A stretch of DNA of 64,000 nt from Edaphobacter flagellatus (GCF_025264665.1 NZ_CP073697.1:3763501-3827500); one strand, 5' to 3'; shown: positions 1 through 12,281, counted from the first letter of the stretch. Translations and numbers: made by a program. Notes: a model not told the origin generated them from the sequence alone.

Positions 1-650
1 TTCTGATCCTCTCGATCCTACTCTACGGTGCAGTCGTTGCATTCCATCTTGGCAGTACCCGCTACCTTCTATTTCTGATTCCTGTACTGGTCCTGGCTAT
101 GGCTCGAACGCTTCAGTTCTCGACGACCTCACTGAAATGGTCCCAGTTAGGTGCCGTTATGGGAGTTGTACTCCTCGCAACTTATTGCGCAGGCTTTATC
201 AGACAGGCGACGAGGCCCCATGGAAGACCGTGGGAAAATGTAGTGCGTGCTATCCAAACCGACTACCAGCCCGGAGACAAAGTCATCTTCGATGCTCTCT
301 ATTCCCAAGTACCCTTTGACTACTTCGCCAGCCATCGAAACTTTCATCCAGTTGAAGCGGGATTTCCTATCGATATCTATACATGGTGGGATATGCAGAG
401 ACACACTGGTTGGGGTGGACCCGTAATAACACAATCAGATTTGAATAATTTTACCTCTGATCTTTTGCCTTCTGATGGTAAAACGATTTGGCTCGTTTCA
501 TACGAAACGTATTACTACGATCCGAATAATGCCCTTTTGAAACGACTTAGTGAGTTAGGGCACTCGACCTTGGTTCCACTCCCGGAGAATCCAGATGATC
601 ATGCTGGTTCGAATGATTCTCAGCTACGTTTGTACCGCATTGCTCGGTAG
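1..650 (+). CDS. Membrane glycosyltransferase (GT39/ArnT-like), C-terminal part
   Basis: The frame is open from base 3 and runs off the left edge, so only the last 215 or so residues are present. The visible part begins with a hydrophobic helix and a short RYLLFLIPVL stretch. This is the usual last-TM arrangement of dolichyl-phosphate-mannose or ArnT-type glycosyltransferases (PMT_2 family), where RYLLP-like motifs precede the final helices. A further TM helix follows, and then a soluble periplasmic domain (GDKVIFD, then WLVSYE) resembling the C-terminal domain of these enzymes. Family membership is inferred from this tail only, because the catalytic N-terminal Asp motif lies outside the window. 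The stretch is visibly richer in A+T than the genes that follow. Confidence 0.6.
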   Translation, partial: LILSILLYGAVVAFHLGSTRYLLFLIPVLVLAMARTLQFSTTSLKWSQLGAVMGVVLLATYCAGFIRQATRPHGRPWENVVRAIQTDYQPGDKVIFDALYSQVPFDYFASHRNFHPVEAGFPIDIYTWWDMQRHTGWGGPVITQSDLNNFTSDLLPSDGKTIWLVSYETYYYDPNNALLKRLSELGHSTLVPLPENPDDHAGSNDSQLRLYRIAR

Positions 651-741
651 CAATCATTTTCATGGGACATCTGATTGCAGAGATTCAAACAGATTAAGAG
701 ATGTGCCATAGTTTCATCCGTGCTGGAGTACAGCGTTCAAC

Positions 742-1062
742 CTAGTTGAAATCCGGACGGGAAGGGTGGTCCACGACAATCAAGCGCCCGTCTGTCAATG
801 CTTTGACTGAGTGACGGCTGTTCGCGGGCACAATGGCAACCACGCCTGGCTTCGCGGTCTGAGATTCTCCGTCGATGGTCACTTCGATTTCCCCCTCAAT
901 CACTTCGTAGACCTCTTCCTCGGGATGGAAGTGCTCATGGATGGACGAGCCGGCGGCGAACTCGTAGTGAGCGAATGTCATGCTGGCCGAGTGAAAATAG
1001 CGTCCCTTCCATCCCGGAAGCCGTTCGATAACCTTAAGTCCGTTCGTTTCCACAAAGGGCAT
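742..1062 (-). CDS. Small single-domain cupin protein
   Basis: This is a 106-residue protein whose central part is a cupin_2 barrel. It shows the two cupin motifs: one with clustered histidines (SIHEHFHPEEEVYEVIEGE) and a second with PANSRHSVKA. The His and Glu residues expected to bind a divalent metal are present. There is no signal peptide, so it should be cytoplasmic. An AAAGAGAG sequence precedes the ATG. It is divergent from the flavoprotein gene at 1281, with about 220 bases between them. The substrate cannot be read from sequence. Small cupins of this type are often sugar-binding or dioxygenase-like proteins, but that is not shown here. Confidence 0.75.
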   Translation of the reverse strand: MPFVETNGLKVIERLPGWKGRYFHSASMTFAHYEFAAGSSIHEHFHPEEEVYEVIEGEIEVTIDGESQTAKPGVVAIVPANSRHSVKALTDGRLIVVDHPSRPDFN

Positions 1063-1280
1063 GAGAACTCTCTTTCTGCGGTGTCCGCGAGGAATTGGAT
1101 CGTACTCCAGCTGCTATTGTAGGGTTATTCATAACGGCAGCTCATGTAGGCTATCAACAAGGATGCATGCATTTCTGCACACGGCAGAGTCATCGATGCC
1201 GCGCAGCCTGATCGTGCTAGCTCGCGCTGGTTCTCTAGCTTGCTCTTCGTGTGTCATGTCAAATGCGTAAGAAGAGGCAT

Positions 1281-2465
1281 ATGATATCGGTCGCCATTGT
1301 CGGTTCGGGCCCATACGCTCTGTCGCTTGCCGCACATCTCAATCCTTTGGATGTGGACTACCGTATCTTTGGTCCTGTGATGGAGGCTTGGGATAAGCAT
1401 ATGCCTCCAGGAATGTTTCTAAAGTCGGACGGCTTTGCCTCGGACTTGTACGCTCCGGGCGACGGATACAGACTCGAAGAATACTGCCGTGAAAACGATA
1501 TTCCGTATGCGCCCGTAGGTCCGCCAGTAAAGCGCACGACCTTTGTGGATTACGGCAAAGAGTTTCAGCGCCGCTTTGCACCGGGACTTGAAGAGACGAT
1601 GATCGTACGCATCAGTCAGATTCCGGGCGGCTATGAGCTAGAGACAGCCGAAGGTGACATGGTGCAGGCGAAGCAGGTTGTGCTGGCAGTCGGCATCAGC
1701 CATTTTCCATATCTCCCTAAAGTGATGGACGGACTGCCGCGCGAGGCAGTGAGCCACACGTTTCATCATGGCCCTTTTGATGCCTTTCGCGGTAAACGTG
1801 TGCTGGTGATTGGGGCTGGCGCGTCGGCGGTAAATGCGGCGGTAGCCTTGAACGAGACTGGTGCTGAGACAGAGCTGATGGCGCGTGCTGCGAAGATCAG
1901 CTTCCATGATCGTTCGCCCGACTATCGTCCTCTGATAGATCGCATCAAGAATCCCCGCTCGGTGATCGGTTTGGGGTGGCGTTCGAAAGTTGCAGTGGAC
2001 CTGCCTCTGCTCTTTCACGTGATGCCGCAAAAGTTGCGCCACAAGGTAGTGGCCAAGCATCTTGGGCCTGCGCCTGGATGGTTCTCGCGCGATGGCTTTG
2101 TGGGCCATGTGAAGCCTTATATGAGCTGCCGCCTTGAAGAGGTGGCCATAGTCGGCTCGAAGGTTCGGGTGTGTTATCGCGATGCGGATGGCGTGGCGCA
2201 GGAGTTGCAGGTCGACCACGTGATGGGCGGTACCGGCTTCAAGCCATATCTCAAATCGTTGAAGTTCCTCGACCCAAAGCTTGCGGCGAAGATTCGGACG
2301 GCAGAAGAGACGCCGGTGCTCGATTCGAACTTTAGCACCTCGGTCGATGGCCTCTACATGACCGGGCTTGCTTCGGCGAACAACTTCGGTCCCATGTGCC
2401 GCTTTGCCTGCGGAGCGAAGTTCACTGCGCGCCGCCTGTCTCGCCGACTGGCCAGGAAAGCCTGA
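1281..2465 (+). CDS. FAD/NAD(P)-binding oxidoreductase (flavin monooxygenase-like)
   Basis: The 394-residue protein opens directly with a dinucleotide-binding fold (VAIVGSGPYALSLAAHL). A second Rossmann motif (VLVIGAGASAVNAAV) lies near residue 175. This two-motif pattern is typical of NAD(P)H-dependent flavin monooxygenases and related reductases. Near the C-terminus, a DGLYMTGLAS segment fits the conserved FAD contact of the superfamily. The ATG at 1281 is preferred over the GTG at 1251 because a GAAGAGG Shine-Dalgarno lies just upstream and the Rossmann strand starts immediately. There is no signal peptide. The substrate is unknown, and nothing in the neighbourhood identifies it. Confidence 0.75.
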   Translation: MISVAIVGSGPYALSLAAHLNPLDVDYRIFGPVMEAWDKHMPPGMFLKSDGFASDLYAPGDGYRLEEYCRENDIPYAPVGPPVKRTTFVDYGKEFQRRFAPGLEETMIVRISQIPGGYELETAEGDMVQAKQVVLAVGISHFPYLPKVMDGLPREAVSHTFHHGPFDAFRGKRVLVIGAGASAVNAAVALNETGAETELMARAAKISFHDRSPDYRPLIDRIKNPRSVIGLGWRSKVAVDLPLLFHVMPQKLRHKVVAKHLGPAPGWFSRDGFVGHVKPYMSCRLEEVAIVGSKVRVCYRDADGVAQELQVDHVMGGTGFKPYLKSLKFLDPKLAAKIRTAEETPVLDSNFSTSVDGLYMTGLASANNFGPMCRFACGAKFTARRLSRRLARKA

Positions 2466-2570
2466 GTAGTCTCCATATCGTGCTGCACCGTATCGTTTGG
2501 AGTGCCAAGCCGCCAGACAGAGAAACATCCGAATTTTCCTGGAGCTCAACAATATGTGGAGTCATTGTTT

Positions 2571-4910
2571 CTAGCGACTGCGCGCTAAATTAGGCATCTC
2601 TGGCCATTCGTGCCTCGGATAACGGCGCATGAGTTCCCGTCGGACTTGCGGGTAAAGGCGCTTCCAGAATCCAGCAAGGTCTGTTGTCGTTTGTACGGCA
2701 CGATGGTTTGGAGCGAGAAGATGAATAACGAGCGGTATTTTGTCCGGACCGATCCTTGGAGTCTCCTGCATCCCGAAGAAATCTTGCAGGCGAGATGAAA
2801 TCCATGGTGGTTTGCCTTCTTCGTAGTGAATCCTGGTTTGACGTCCATTCTTCAAGCGAATACTGAGAGGGGCGATCTCATCGAGGAGTTTCTTGTTTAC
2901 CTTCTCTTCCAGCAGTGGGATGAAGTTCCTGGCAACATTTCTCAGATCTTCAAAACTTTGAAATCCCAAGCATAGATTTCGCAGAGCCTCAGAGAGATCA
3001 GGTGATGCAACGTGCGCAAAACTCAGTCGAGCCAGGAAATATTCCAGAGCCTGCTTGTCTACGAAGTGATCGATGCCAGTCTCTAATGCCTTCTGAGCGA
3101 GTAGATCAGCCGCTTCCGCTTCGGGTGCCATACCGCGCGACTCCTCAATGACAAGGTTGTCGTAGAGCAACGCACTTACTTTCTCAACCCGCTCTGAAAC
3201 GCGATTCCACACCACGCTTGATCGCTCTTGAATGCGATCAGGAAAGAGATCAAGCAGCCACTCCGGCTCAACTCGCGCGAACATGCGGATGAGCGGCAAG
3301 GGATTTTCCTGGCGATCCTCGGCATCGAGCGCGAGCATAAATTCATAGGGCGGGAGTTCGCCAGCAACTTCTGCCGAGACGCCTGTCGATAGCAGCACCC
3401 TGTTGCCTGATCGCCGCCGGGCTACGCGGTCGGGAAAACCCGCCAGCACAGAGAGGAGCAATGCCTCATCATCATGTCGCGTTTGTTTTGGAGGCCGAGC
3501 TATCCTGAGCAACTGGTCCGTGTCCTGCTTCAAGCGGTACTGCTGAGGCAAGTCCATGGCAGCTAACAGATCATTCTTTTCGCTGTGTACGCTGCTGCCG
3601 AGCAACGCGGCAGCACGACATCCATCTTCTCCGACGCCTCGGTCCAATGCTTCAACCACGATGCGGGATAAGCGTGGAGATAATGGAAACCGCGCCAGTC
3701 GCTGCCCCATATCGCCGTGTACCCCGAGGCGATCCAGGAGCAATTCGGCGCTTTCAACATGCTGCTTCGGCGGAGCATCCAGCCAATCGAGATCATCGAG
3801 ATGCTCAATATTCATTGCTCTCATGTTGAGCAAAAGATGTGCGAGATCGGCACGTGCGATCTCAGGAATATCCTGCTCAGGGCTGAGCAAATAATCTTTT
3901 TCGGAATAAAGGCGTATCACCCGTCCGGGAGCTGTACGAGCTGCGCGACCGGCCCGTTGAGTTGCCGAGGCCCTGCTGATCCGACCGACCTGTCGTGTCG
4001 GCAATCCCGTCCAGGGCGAGTAGGTGGCGATCCGTGCCAGACCACTATCAATAACCGCAGTCACTCCTTCGACGGTAACGGAGCTTTCAGCAACATTCGT
4101 CGCGAGAATAAGTTTTCTTTCAGCAGACGGCAGCACAGCGCGGTCCTGCTCGGCAAGTGATAAATCGCCATGCAGGGGGAGAACGAGGAGGCCTGTCTGG
4201 CGAGCGATCGTTTCACACTCGCGCATGGTTCGCCTGATCTCTGCAATACCTGGAAGGAAAGCGAGAATACTGCCGGAGAGCTGCGCCGCATTCAGCAGTT
4301 CCACACCCTTTCTCGTCTGAATGTGAAGCGGTTCAGGGGAATAGGGCAGATAGCCAATCGATAATTCAAACAACTTTCCCTCAGATCGCAGGATCGGGCA
4401 GTTGTTGAGGTATCGCGCGATCGGCGCTGCGTCGAGCGTGGCCGACATCACAACGATGCGTATCTCTGGTCGTGTGCGTTGGAGGCGCTTCAGAAGGGCC
4501 AGTGCAAGATCGCTTTCAAGGTGGCGCTCGTGAAATTCGTCAAGAACAATTGCGTCGATGCCTTTGAGGGCTGGATCTGTCAGCAGACGCCGGATCAGAA
4601 TGCCCTCTGTAACAAACCGGAGCCGCGTGCATGGGCCGATTCTCTCTTCGAAGCGAACCTGATAGCCAACCGTTCCGCCAATCTCTTCGCCGATTTCCCA
4701 TGCAACCCTTTGTGCTGCCAGTCGGGCGGCAATCCTGCGCGGCTCCAGCACGATGACTTCGCCTTTGACGAGGCCGAGAAGGGCTGGCGGAATCCGCGTA
4801 GTCTTCCCGGTTCCTGGGGGCGCTTCGATAACAAGATTGGACGTATGCCGGAGGGTTGCCAAGACCTCCGGCAGAATCGCATCGACCGGAAGTGCAGGCT
4901 TTCGACTCAC
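2571..4910 (-). CDS. hrpB: ATP-dependent helicase HrpB
   Basis: This is a 779-residue DEAH/DEFH-box superfamily 2 helicase. Walker A (APPGTGKTT) is at about residues 30-38, motif II reads DEFHER at 124-129, and motif III SAT is near 156. QRAGRAART gives motif VI, and the HA2/OB and HrpB-specific C-terminal domains follow. The DEFH variant and the C-terminal region ending in RRYPRHEWPE are characteristic of HrpB, whose cellular role remains poorly defined. The length is slightly below the usual 800-850 residues, but all motifs are intact. The start codon is GTG. The gene is divergent from rpsA and convergent with the flavoprotein at 1281. Confidence 0.93.
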   Translation of the reverse strand: MSRKPALPVDAILPEVLATLRHTSNLVIEAPPGTGKTTRIPPALLGLVKGEVIVLEPRRIAARLAAQRVAWEIGEEIGGTVGYQVRFEERIGPCTRLRFVTEGILIRRLLTDPALKGIDAIVLDEFHERHLESDLALALLKRLQRTRPEIRIVVMSATLDAAPIARYLNNCPILRSEGKLFELSIGYLPYSPEPLHIQTRKGVELLNAAQLSGSILAFLPGIAEIRRTMRECETIARQTGLLVLPLHGDLSLAEQDRAVLPSAERKLILATNVAESSVTVEGVTAVIDSGLARIATYSPWTGLPTRQVGRISRASATQRAGRAARTAPGRVIRLYSEKDYLLSPEQDIPEIARADLAHLLLNMRAMNIEHLDDLDWLDAPPKQHVESAELLLDRLGVHGDMGQRLARFPLSPRLSRIVVEALDRGVGEDGCRAAALLGSSVHSEKNDLLAAMDLPQQYRLKQDTDQLLRIARPPKQTRHDDEALLLSVLAGFPDRVARRRSGNRVLLSTGVSAEVAGELPPYEFMLALDAEDRQENPLPLIRMFARVEPEWLLDLFPDRIQERSSVVWNRVSERVEKVSALLYDNLVIEESRGMAPEAEAADLLAQKALETGIDHFVDKQALEYFLARLSFAHVASPDLSEALRNLCLGFQSFEDLRNVARNFIPLLEEKVNKKLLDEIAPLSIRLKNGRQTRIHYEEGKPPWISSRLQDFFGMQETPRIGPDKIPLVIHLLAPNHRAVQTTTDLAGFWKRLYPQVRRELMRRYPRHEWPEMPNLARSR

Positions 4911-5089
4911 TGCATCGATCGGAACATAGCGTTTCAGGAGCCGTCAATACGCTGGCGTGGGGACGCCGGTACGTTTTCTAAAAAACCTGTTCAGGCGGAA
5001 TAGCATGGCTTACGCGCTTTCGTGTGCGGCATTCGGTTGCTCAAGATCCTCTACAGCGCCGATCATGGCTACAATGTTAGTCAACTGTT

Positions 5090-6802
5090 ATGGCAAACGA
5101 AGGTATCCCAGGCACCACTCCCAACTCCCTCGACTCATCCGACGTCCTTGACGATTCCGCGGAATCGTTTGGTTCGCTTCTTTCCCAATTTGAAAAGACT
5201 CATGCTAATCCATCGAAAACGGAGGCGGCCCAGAAAGAGGGCGTCGTGATTTCGATCTCATCGGATTCAGTATTCGTGGATATAGGCCTCAAAGTTGAGG
5301 GTGTACTTTCTCGAGGGGAATTTGAGAACAATGCCGAGGGGATTAAGATTGGAGACCGGTTTCCTGTATCGGTCAAAGGGCGTAACGAAGAGGGATACTA
5401 TGCTCTATCTCGTTTGAAGATTGCTCAGGCTACTGACTGGTCTTCACTGGAAGAAGCCTACGCGCAGAAAGCTGCTGTCACGGGAATAGTGACAGGCATC
5501 GTGAAGGGTGGCTTGACGGTCGACCTGGGTGTACGAGCTTTTATGCCGGCTTCCCGCAGTGGAACCCGTGACGCTGCCGATCTGGAGAAGCTTGTTGGCC
5601 AGGAGATCATCTGCCGCATCGTCAAGCTCGATGCTGCTGAGGAGGACATTGTCGTTGACCGCCGTGTCATTCTCGAAGAGCAAGCCCGTCAACTTGAGCA
5701 AAAACGCTATTCGGAGGTGAGCGAAGGAGATATCGTTCGTGGTCAGGTTCGAAGCCTTACTAGTTACGGTGCCTTTGTCGATCTTGGTGGAGTCGATGGT
5801 TTGCTGCACGTAAGCGATATTTCATGGAGTCGCGTCAATAGTCCCGAGGAAGTTCTTGCTATCGGTCAGGAGCTACAGGTCAAGATTCTGAAAATCGATC
5901 CCCAGAGCAGGCGCATCTCTCTTGGGCTCAAGCAACTGCAACCAGAACCATGGGACTCTGCTGCTGATCGGTATCAGTTGGGACAGCGCGTGACTGGCTC
6001 TGTAAAACGTCTTACGGACTTTGGAGCGTTCATCGAAGTTGAGCCTGGGATTGAGGGGCTGATTCATGTTTCTGAGATGTCGTGGGTCAGCAAGGTGCGA
6101 AAGCCGGGTGATCTCCTGAAACTCGATGACACGGTTGAGGCGGTCATCCTTTCAATCAGCCCTGCCGAGCGCCGTCTTTCTTTAGGGCTCAAGCAGGCGC
6201 TCGGCGATCCATGGGCTGTGGTCCCGCAAAAATTTCCTGCAGGTTCTGTTATCGAAGGCCCGGTCACACGGTTAACAAAATTTGGCGCCTTTGTGCAGTT
6301 GGCAGAGGGGATTGAAGGATTGGTCCACATTAGCGAGATCAGCGCCGAAAAGCGGATCAATCACCCTCAGGACGCGCTTAAGACAGGACAGATTGTCAGA
6401 GCCCAGGTTCTCGCCATAGATTTGGAAAAGCGTCAGATCAGACTGAGCATAAAGCAACTGATTCCTAGCGACCTCGACGTGTATATCGAGGAGCATTCGA
6501 TTGGCGATGTCGTATCAGGTCGCCTGGTTGAGCACAAAGGCGACAGCGCGATCGTAGAACTTGGCGAAGGTATTCACGCCAATTGCCTCGTAAACGTAAA
6601 GACCGACCAGACCACACCGAGTCAAAGCGAAACAAAGCTTGATCTCTCAGCATTGTCCTCAATGTTGAACTCCCGGTGGAAAGGTGAGACGAAAGGGTTG
6701 GGTGTGCAGCCTGAGCCACTTCATGTTGGTCAAATGCGCAACTTCAAAATCGTTGGGCTTGATCGCGACACCAAGCAAATCTCCCTGGAGTTAACGTCGT
6801 AA
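5090..6802 (+). CDS. rpsA: 30S ribosomal protein S1
   Basis: The 570-residue protein is made of repeated S1 RNA-binding domains. Five are clear, beginning near residues 50, 130, 213, 299 and 385, with the typical YGAFVDLG, FGAFIEV and GLVHISEIS signatures in the third to fifth. A sixth, degenerate domain occupies about 470-570. S1 helps the small ribosomal subunit to bind and unfold mRNA leaders. A low-complexity acidic N-terminal extension of about 45 residues precedes the first domain. The gene is monocistronic as seen here, with about 180 bases to hrpB on one side and 173 to the Fur-family gene on the other. Confidence 0.95.
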   Translation: MANEGIPGTTPNSLDSSDVLDDSAESFGSLLSQFEKTHANPSKTEAAQKEGVVISISSDSVFVDIGLKVEGVLSRGEFENNAEGIKIGDRFPVSVKGRNEEGYYALSRLKIAQATDWSSLEEAYAQKAAVTGIVTGIVKGGLTVDLGVRAFMPASRSGTRDAADLEKLVGQEIICRIVKLDAAEEDIVVDRRVILEEQARQLEQKRYSEVSEGDIVRGQVRSLTSYGAFVDLGGVDGLLHVSDISWSRVNSPEEVLAIGQELQVKILKIDPQSRRISLGLKQLQPEPWDSAADRYQLGQRVTGSVKRLTDFGAFIEVEPGIEGLIHVSEMSWVSKVRKPGDLLKLDDTVEAVILSISPAERRLSLGLKQALGDPWAVVPQKFPAGSVIEGPVTRLTKFGAFVQLAEGIEGLVHISEISAEKRINHPQDALKTGQIVRAQVLAIDLEKRQIRLSIKQLIPSDLDVYIEEHSIGDVVSGRLVEHKGDSAIVELGEGIHANCLVNVKTDQTTPSQSETKLDLSALSSMLNSRWKGETKGLGVQPEPLHVGQMRNFKIVGLDRDTKQISLELTS

Positions 6803-6949
6803 GCTCAGGAGCGCTCCATATTTGCATCGGTAACATGCTCCATGCTTTGCCCCCTTACAAGGGAAGCTGAGGATCGACCTCCGGGCGATCTAACATCCGC
6901 TATTTGATTGACCGGAATCGGAACCGGCATCCGTCGCTTGACGAAACAA

Positions 6950-6965
6950 TAAAAATTATCGTTTA
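6950..6965. promoter_or_regulatory. Possible Fur/PerR-type operator upstream of the Fur-family gene
   Basis: An A+T-rich imperfect dyad (TAAAAATTATCGTTTA) lies 10 bases before the ATG of the Fur-family regulator. A TTGACG element at 6938-6943 could act as a -35. Fur-family repressors bind A+T-rich palindromes and often regulate themselves. The match to a PerR consensus is weak, so this is only a candidate. Confidence 0.25.
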
Positions 6966-6975
6966 CTAGCTATTC

Positions 6976-7422
6976 ATGACGGCCTCTCCCAATGTTAAGG
7001 CGCGTAGTTTCCGTGAACTTTGCGAAGATCATGGGATCCCGGCAACTCACCAGCGCCAGGTTCTTTATGAGGTTATGCAGACGATGCATGGCCATCCCAG
7101 CCCGGAAGAGATTTACGCACGCGTCAAGAAGCGTGTACCTGCAATCTCCCTGGCGACGGTTTACAAGAACATTCATCTGTTTCTCGATAGAGGCGTGCTA
7201 AAAGAACTGAGCATGCATCACGGCTCCCTGCGAGTCGAAATGAACAGCCACGATCATCACCATATGGTGTGCTCGTATTGCAAGGCGATCACCGACATTG
7301 AAGAGAAGGATCTCGGGGCTCTTCCGGCACTACAGGAGTTGCCCGGAGGTTTTAAGGTGGAACGCTATTCAATCGATGTCATCGGAATCTGTGCCGCGTG
7401 CCAGAAAGTGAAACGCAGCTAA
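6976..7422 (+). CDS. Fur-family transcriptional regulator (PerR-like)
   Basis: This is a 148-residue Fur-superfamily protein. Its N-terminal winged helix includes HGIPATHQRQVLYEVM and the recognition-helix region ISLATVYKNIHLF. A His-rich dimerization and metal-binding segment (NSHDHHHMVCSYC) follows, with a second CxxC (CAACQ) near the end; the two CxxC pairs would hold a structural zinc. It sits 119 bases upstream of katG on the same strand. That linkage, known for PerR- and FurA-type peroxide sensors, suggests it represses katG and loses repression by metal-catalysed oxidation. Assignment to PerR rather than Fur rests on context, not on a diagnostic residue. Confidence 0.9.
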   Translation: MTASPNVKARSFRELCEDHGIPATHQRQVLYEVMQTMHGHPSPEEIYARVKKRVPAISLATVYKNIHLFLDRGVLKELSMHHGSLRVEMNSHDHHHMVCSYCKAITDIEEKDLGALPALQELPGGFKVERYSIDVIGICAACQKVKRS

Positions 7423-7511
7423 ACCCACTCACGAAACCGTAACTCGCCCTAATACTACCGTCGACGACAGCGAGATCTGATCGGCGTTGGACATCGAAAA
7501 CGAGCCGCTAG

Positions 7512-9821
<2,310 letters not shown>

Positions 9822-9847
9822 TCCTGCTTCGCAGGCATCAGTGGTAG

Positions 9848-9891
9848 AAGCCCCATATTCAATCTTTCTTTATTGATTGAATATGGGGCTT
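9848..9891 (+). terminator. Intrinsic terminator-like hairpin after katG
   Basis: A perfect inverted repeat pairs AAGCCCCATATTCAATC (9848-9864) with GATTGAATATGGGGCTT (9875-9891), leaving a 10-base loop. It is followed by TTGTTATG. It lies between convergent katG and the iorB-like gene and could serve both. Confidence 0.8.
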
Positions 9892-9941
9892 TGTTATGTA
9901 GTGCTACATTGCAGGGGAGTTAGCGCTTCCCAGAACAAAGC

Positions 9942-12269
9942 TCAAGCTCGAGCATGAAGTAGCCGGTTGACATAGGCAGGCGTCAGCGGGATACGTCGCG
10001 CATGAATTCCAGTGGCATCATGGAAAGCCGCCGCGATTGCTGGCGGGCAGATAGCATTGGCAGCCTCAGACCCACCTCCGTAGCCTTTGTCATCGTGGGA
10101 TATCTGTACAGTCTTGATTTCGGGCATCTCCGCCATGGTGAGAATCTTGTAGCTGCTCCAAAGCGTGCTTGTGATTTTGCCCGTATCAAAGGTAACTTCT
10201 TCTTTCAAAGCTTCGCTTATCCCCATGACGACTCCGCTGAGCATGCAGCGCTCAAGCTGGCGTGGGTTGATGATCTTGCCAGGATCGGCACCAATAGTGA
10301 ACTTTTCAACCTGAATAGCACCAGTGGAGCGCGTAACGATGATCTCAGCGATGCCTACCCAGCAGGCGTTTTGACGAACCATGAGGCACATGCCGCGACC
10401 GTGCAGTTGGTCATTGTTGCCATGCGCATCTGGGTTTGGTGAAGGACGTGACTGCCACTCGGCAGCCTTCGCGGTAGCGTGAATGAGCTCGATGAGCCGT
10501 TGGTCCGTTGTGTGTGCCAGCCGAAACGCGATGGGATCGGTACCCGTAGCTGCAGCTGCTTCGTTGATGAGGGATTCGAGCGCGAAATTCTGTTGACGCT
10601 GCCCAGGAGTGCGCATAATAAGTCCGCGCAGACCCACGCCGCTTGGCGAATCGGAGCCGAGTGTCGGCATGCCGTACACTTCTTCGCGACGATGTGGAAT
10701 GCGATCGTAGGGCCACTCCGTAGCAATCCAGTAACCGCTCTGCGGTTTACAAGTTGGCATTCCTGCAAGGATGGCCCCGACCATACGCATGTCATTCGAT
10801 TGCAGTGAATAAAACGAGCTCTTCACTGCTGTGATGCGATGATTGCTGTCCAGGCTGCAGGAGATATCTTCAGCCCAACCGGGCGAGTTCGCAGACCACG
10901 CGAGATCATCGGGCAGCATCCATTGCACACGCACCGGACGACCGGTTATTTGCGAAAGAATCGCAGCGTCGCTTTCTGCGCCATCTCCACCGAACGTCGT
11001 ACGGCCGAATTGTGCCGCGTGGTCAAGCCAGCGCACGACAACTTTATCGATGGAAGTTGAGAGCGTATAGGCGATCTGCGCACGAAGACCTTGTGAGTTG
11101 GCGGAATGAGACCAGACCGTAACGGAGCCATCCGGACGGACATCGGCGACAGCCACGAAGGGCCCAATAGGGGCATGCTTCATGAAGGGCTGCTCGTAGG
11201 AGGAGTCGATCTTTTGCGCGGCCGTGTTGAATGCCGCTGCTGTCTCCTCTGCATTACCCTTGCCCTCAGACGGTGCACCCCATTTATAACTACGTAGAGT
11301 CTCCGTTAGCTTGTCACTTGTTGGAAGGCCAGCCCACTCGGTCCACTTGGTATCGGCTGCAACGGTTTGTGCTGCATTAATTGCTTCCCATTCGTTTGGC
11401 GAAAGGACGGCGACAAGGTTTTTCTTAACTACAAGCTGAGCCGTGGGGAAGGTTGTTTTGTCGAGCTTGCCTGCCGAGATAAGCGTTCCGCCAAGCGTAG
11501 AGGGGCGTACCATGCGGGCGTGCAGCATGTTTGGAAGTGCAACGTCGCAAGTCCATTGTGTCCTGCCTGTCACCTTGTCAGGAATGCCAGGCATGGGGTT
11601 CGAGGAGCCGATGAACTTGTATTGACTCATCGGACGCGTCGGAGGATTGCCCAGAACAACGAGACCGTCCAACCCTGCGACACCATTCGGCGACTTGGAA
11701 TCGACCGCTGCAGGATCTCCCGAGACGGGAATCGTAAGATCGAGGTGTTGATTACGGACTAAATCCGTATAACGAATCTTCTGCCCATTGCCGGAGACAA
11801 TGCCATCTTCGACAGTGAGCGATTCGATGGGCGTGCGCAGTTTTTTTGCCGCTAGACGCAGCAAAGCCTGATAGGTATAAGCACCGACTTTGCGCAGATT
11901 GTCTGCGCCTGTAAGGAAACCGGCAGAGTAGCCGCCGTCTGGCGTGCGGTCGGTATCACCCATAATCAGACGGATCGTACTGGGGTGCACGCAGAGCTCT
12001 TCCGCGATGACCTGTGGGTAGTACCCACTCATGCCGGTGCCAATCTCCGTGCGACCTGTGCGGACGATGATCGTTCCGTCATCTCGAAGTTCGAGCCATG
12101 AAGCGATGGAAATGGAGAGAGGAGATGAAGTGTCCGCGCGTGCCGAGAGACGTGGTGTAGCAAACGATACAACAAGGACGCCGCCGCTTTTAAGGAAGCC
12201 ACGACGTGTGAGACGCGGAAGCAGAAGTCGTGACGAATAAGGAATCGAAGAGGGAAGCGTGATATTCAT
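9942..12269 (-). CDS. Molybdopterin-dependent oxidoreductase large subunit (IorB/aldehyde dehydrogenase type), Tat-exported
   Basis: This 775-residue protein resembles the large subunit of the xanthine oxidase family, closest to isoquinoline 1-oxidoreductase beta and membrane-associated aldehyde dehydrogenases. A twin-arginine signal (TRRGFLKSGG) lies near residues 21-30, after an N-terminal extension, so the folded heterodimer is probably exported by Tat. The Moco-domain signatures GTGMSGYYPQ, FGRTTFGGDG and GVGLRG are present, and GYGGGSEAANAICPPAIAAA near the end fits the conserved catalytic-Glu segment. GAGGTATC precedes the ATG. The small [2Fe-2S] subunit gene lies 12 bases upstream in the same operon. 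No XdhC-type Moco chaperone or dedicated cytochrome is encoded in the operon. The substrate is not determinable. Confidence 0.88.
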   Translation of the reverse strand: MNITLPSSIPYSSRLLLPRLTRRGFLKSGGVLVVSFATPRLSARADTSSPLSISIASWLELRDDGTIIVRTGRTEIGTGMSGYYPQVIAEELCVHPSTIRLIMGDTDRTPDGGYSAGFLTGADNLRKVGAYTYQALLRLAAKKLRTPIESLTVEDGIVSGNGQKIRYTDLVRNQHLDLTIPVSGDPAAVDSKSPNGVAGLDGLVVLGNPPTRPMSQYKFIGSSNPMPGIPDKVTGRTQWTCDVALPNMLHARMVRPSTLGGTLISAGKLDKTTFPTAQLVVKKNLVAVLSPNEWEAINAAQTVAADTKWTEWAGLPTSDKLTETLRSYKWGAPSEGKGNAEETAAAFNTAAQKIDSSYEQPFMKHAPIGPFVAVADVRPDGSVTVWSHSANSQGLRAQIAYTLSTSIDKVVVRWLDHAAQFGRTTFGGDGAESDAAILSQITGRPVRVQWMLPDDLAWSANSPGWAEDISCSLDSNHRITAVKSSFYSLQSNDMRMVGAILAGMPTCKPQSGYWIATEWPYDRIPHRREEVYGMPTLGSDSPSGVGLRGLIMRTPGQRQQNFALESLINEAAAATGTDPIAFRLAHTTDQRLIELIHATAKAAEWQSRPSPNPDAHGNNDQLHGRGMCLMVRQNACWVGIAEIIVTRSTGAIQVEKFTIGADPGKIINPRQLERCMLSGVVMGISEALKEEVTFDTGKITSTLWSSYKILTMAEMPEIKTVQISHDDKGYGGGSEAANAICPPAIAAAFHDATGIHARRIPLTPAYVNRLLHARA

Positions 12270-12281
12270 GGCGATACCTCG

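Noticed and set aside
1638..2552. 304-codon minus ORF opposite the flavoprotein
   Set aside because: The plus-strand gene has two Rossmann motifs, while this frame is Arg/His-rich without structure.
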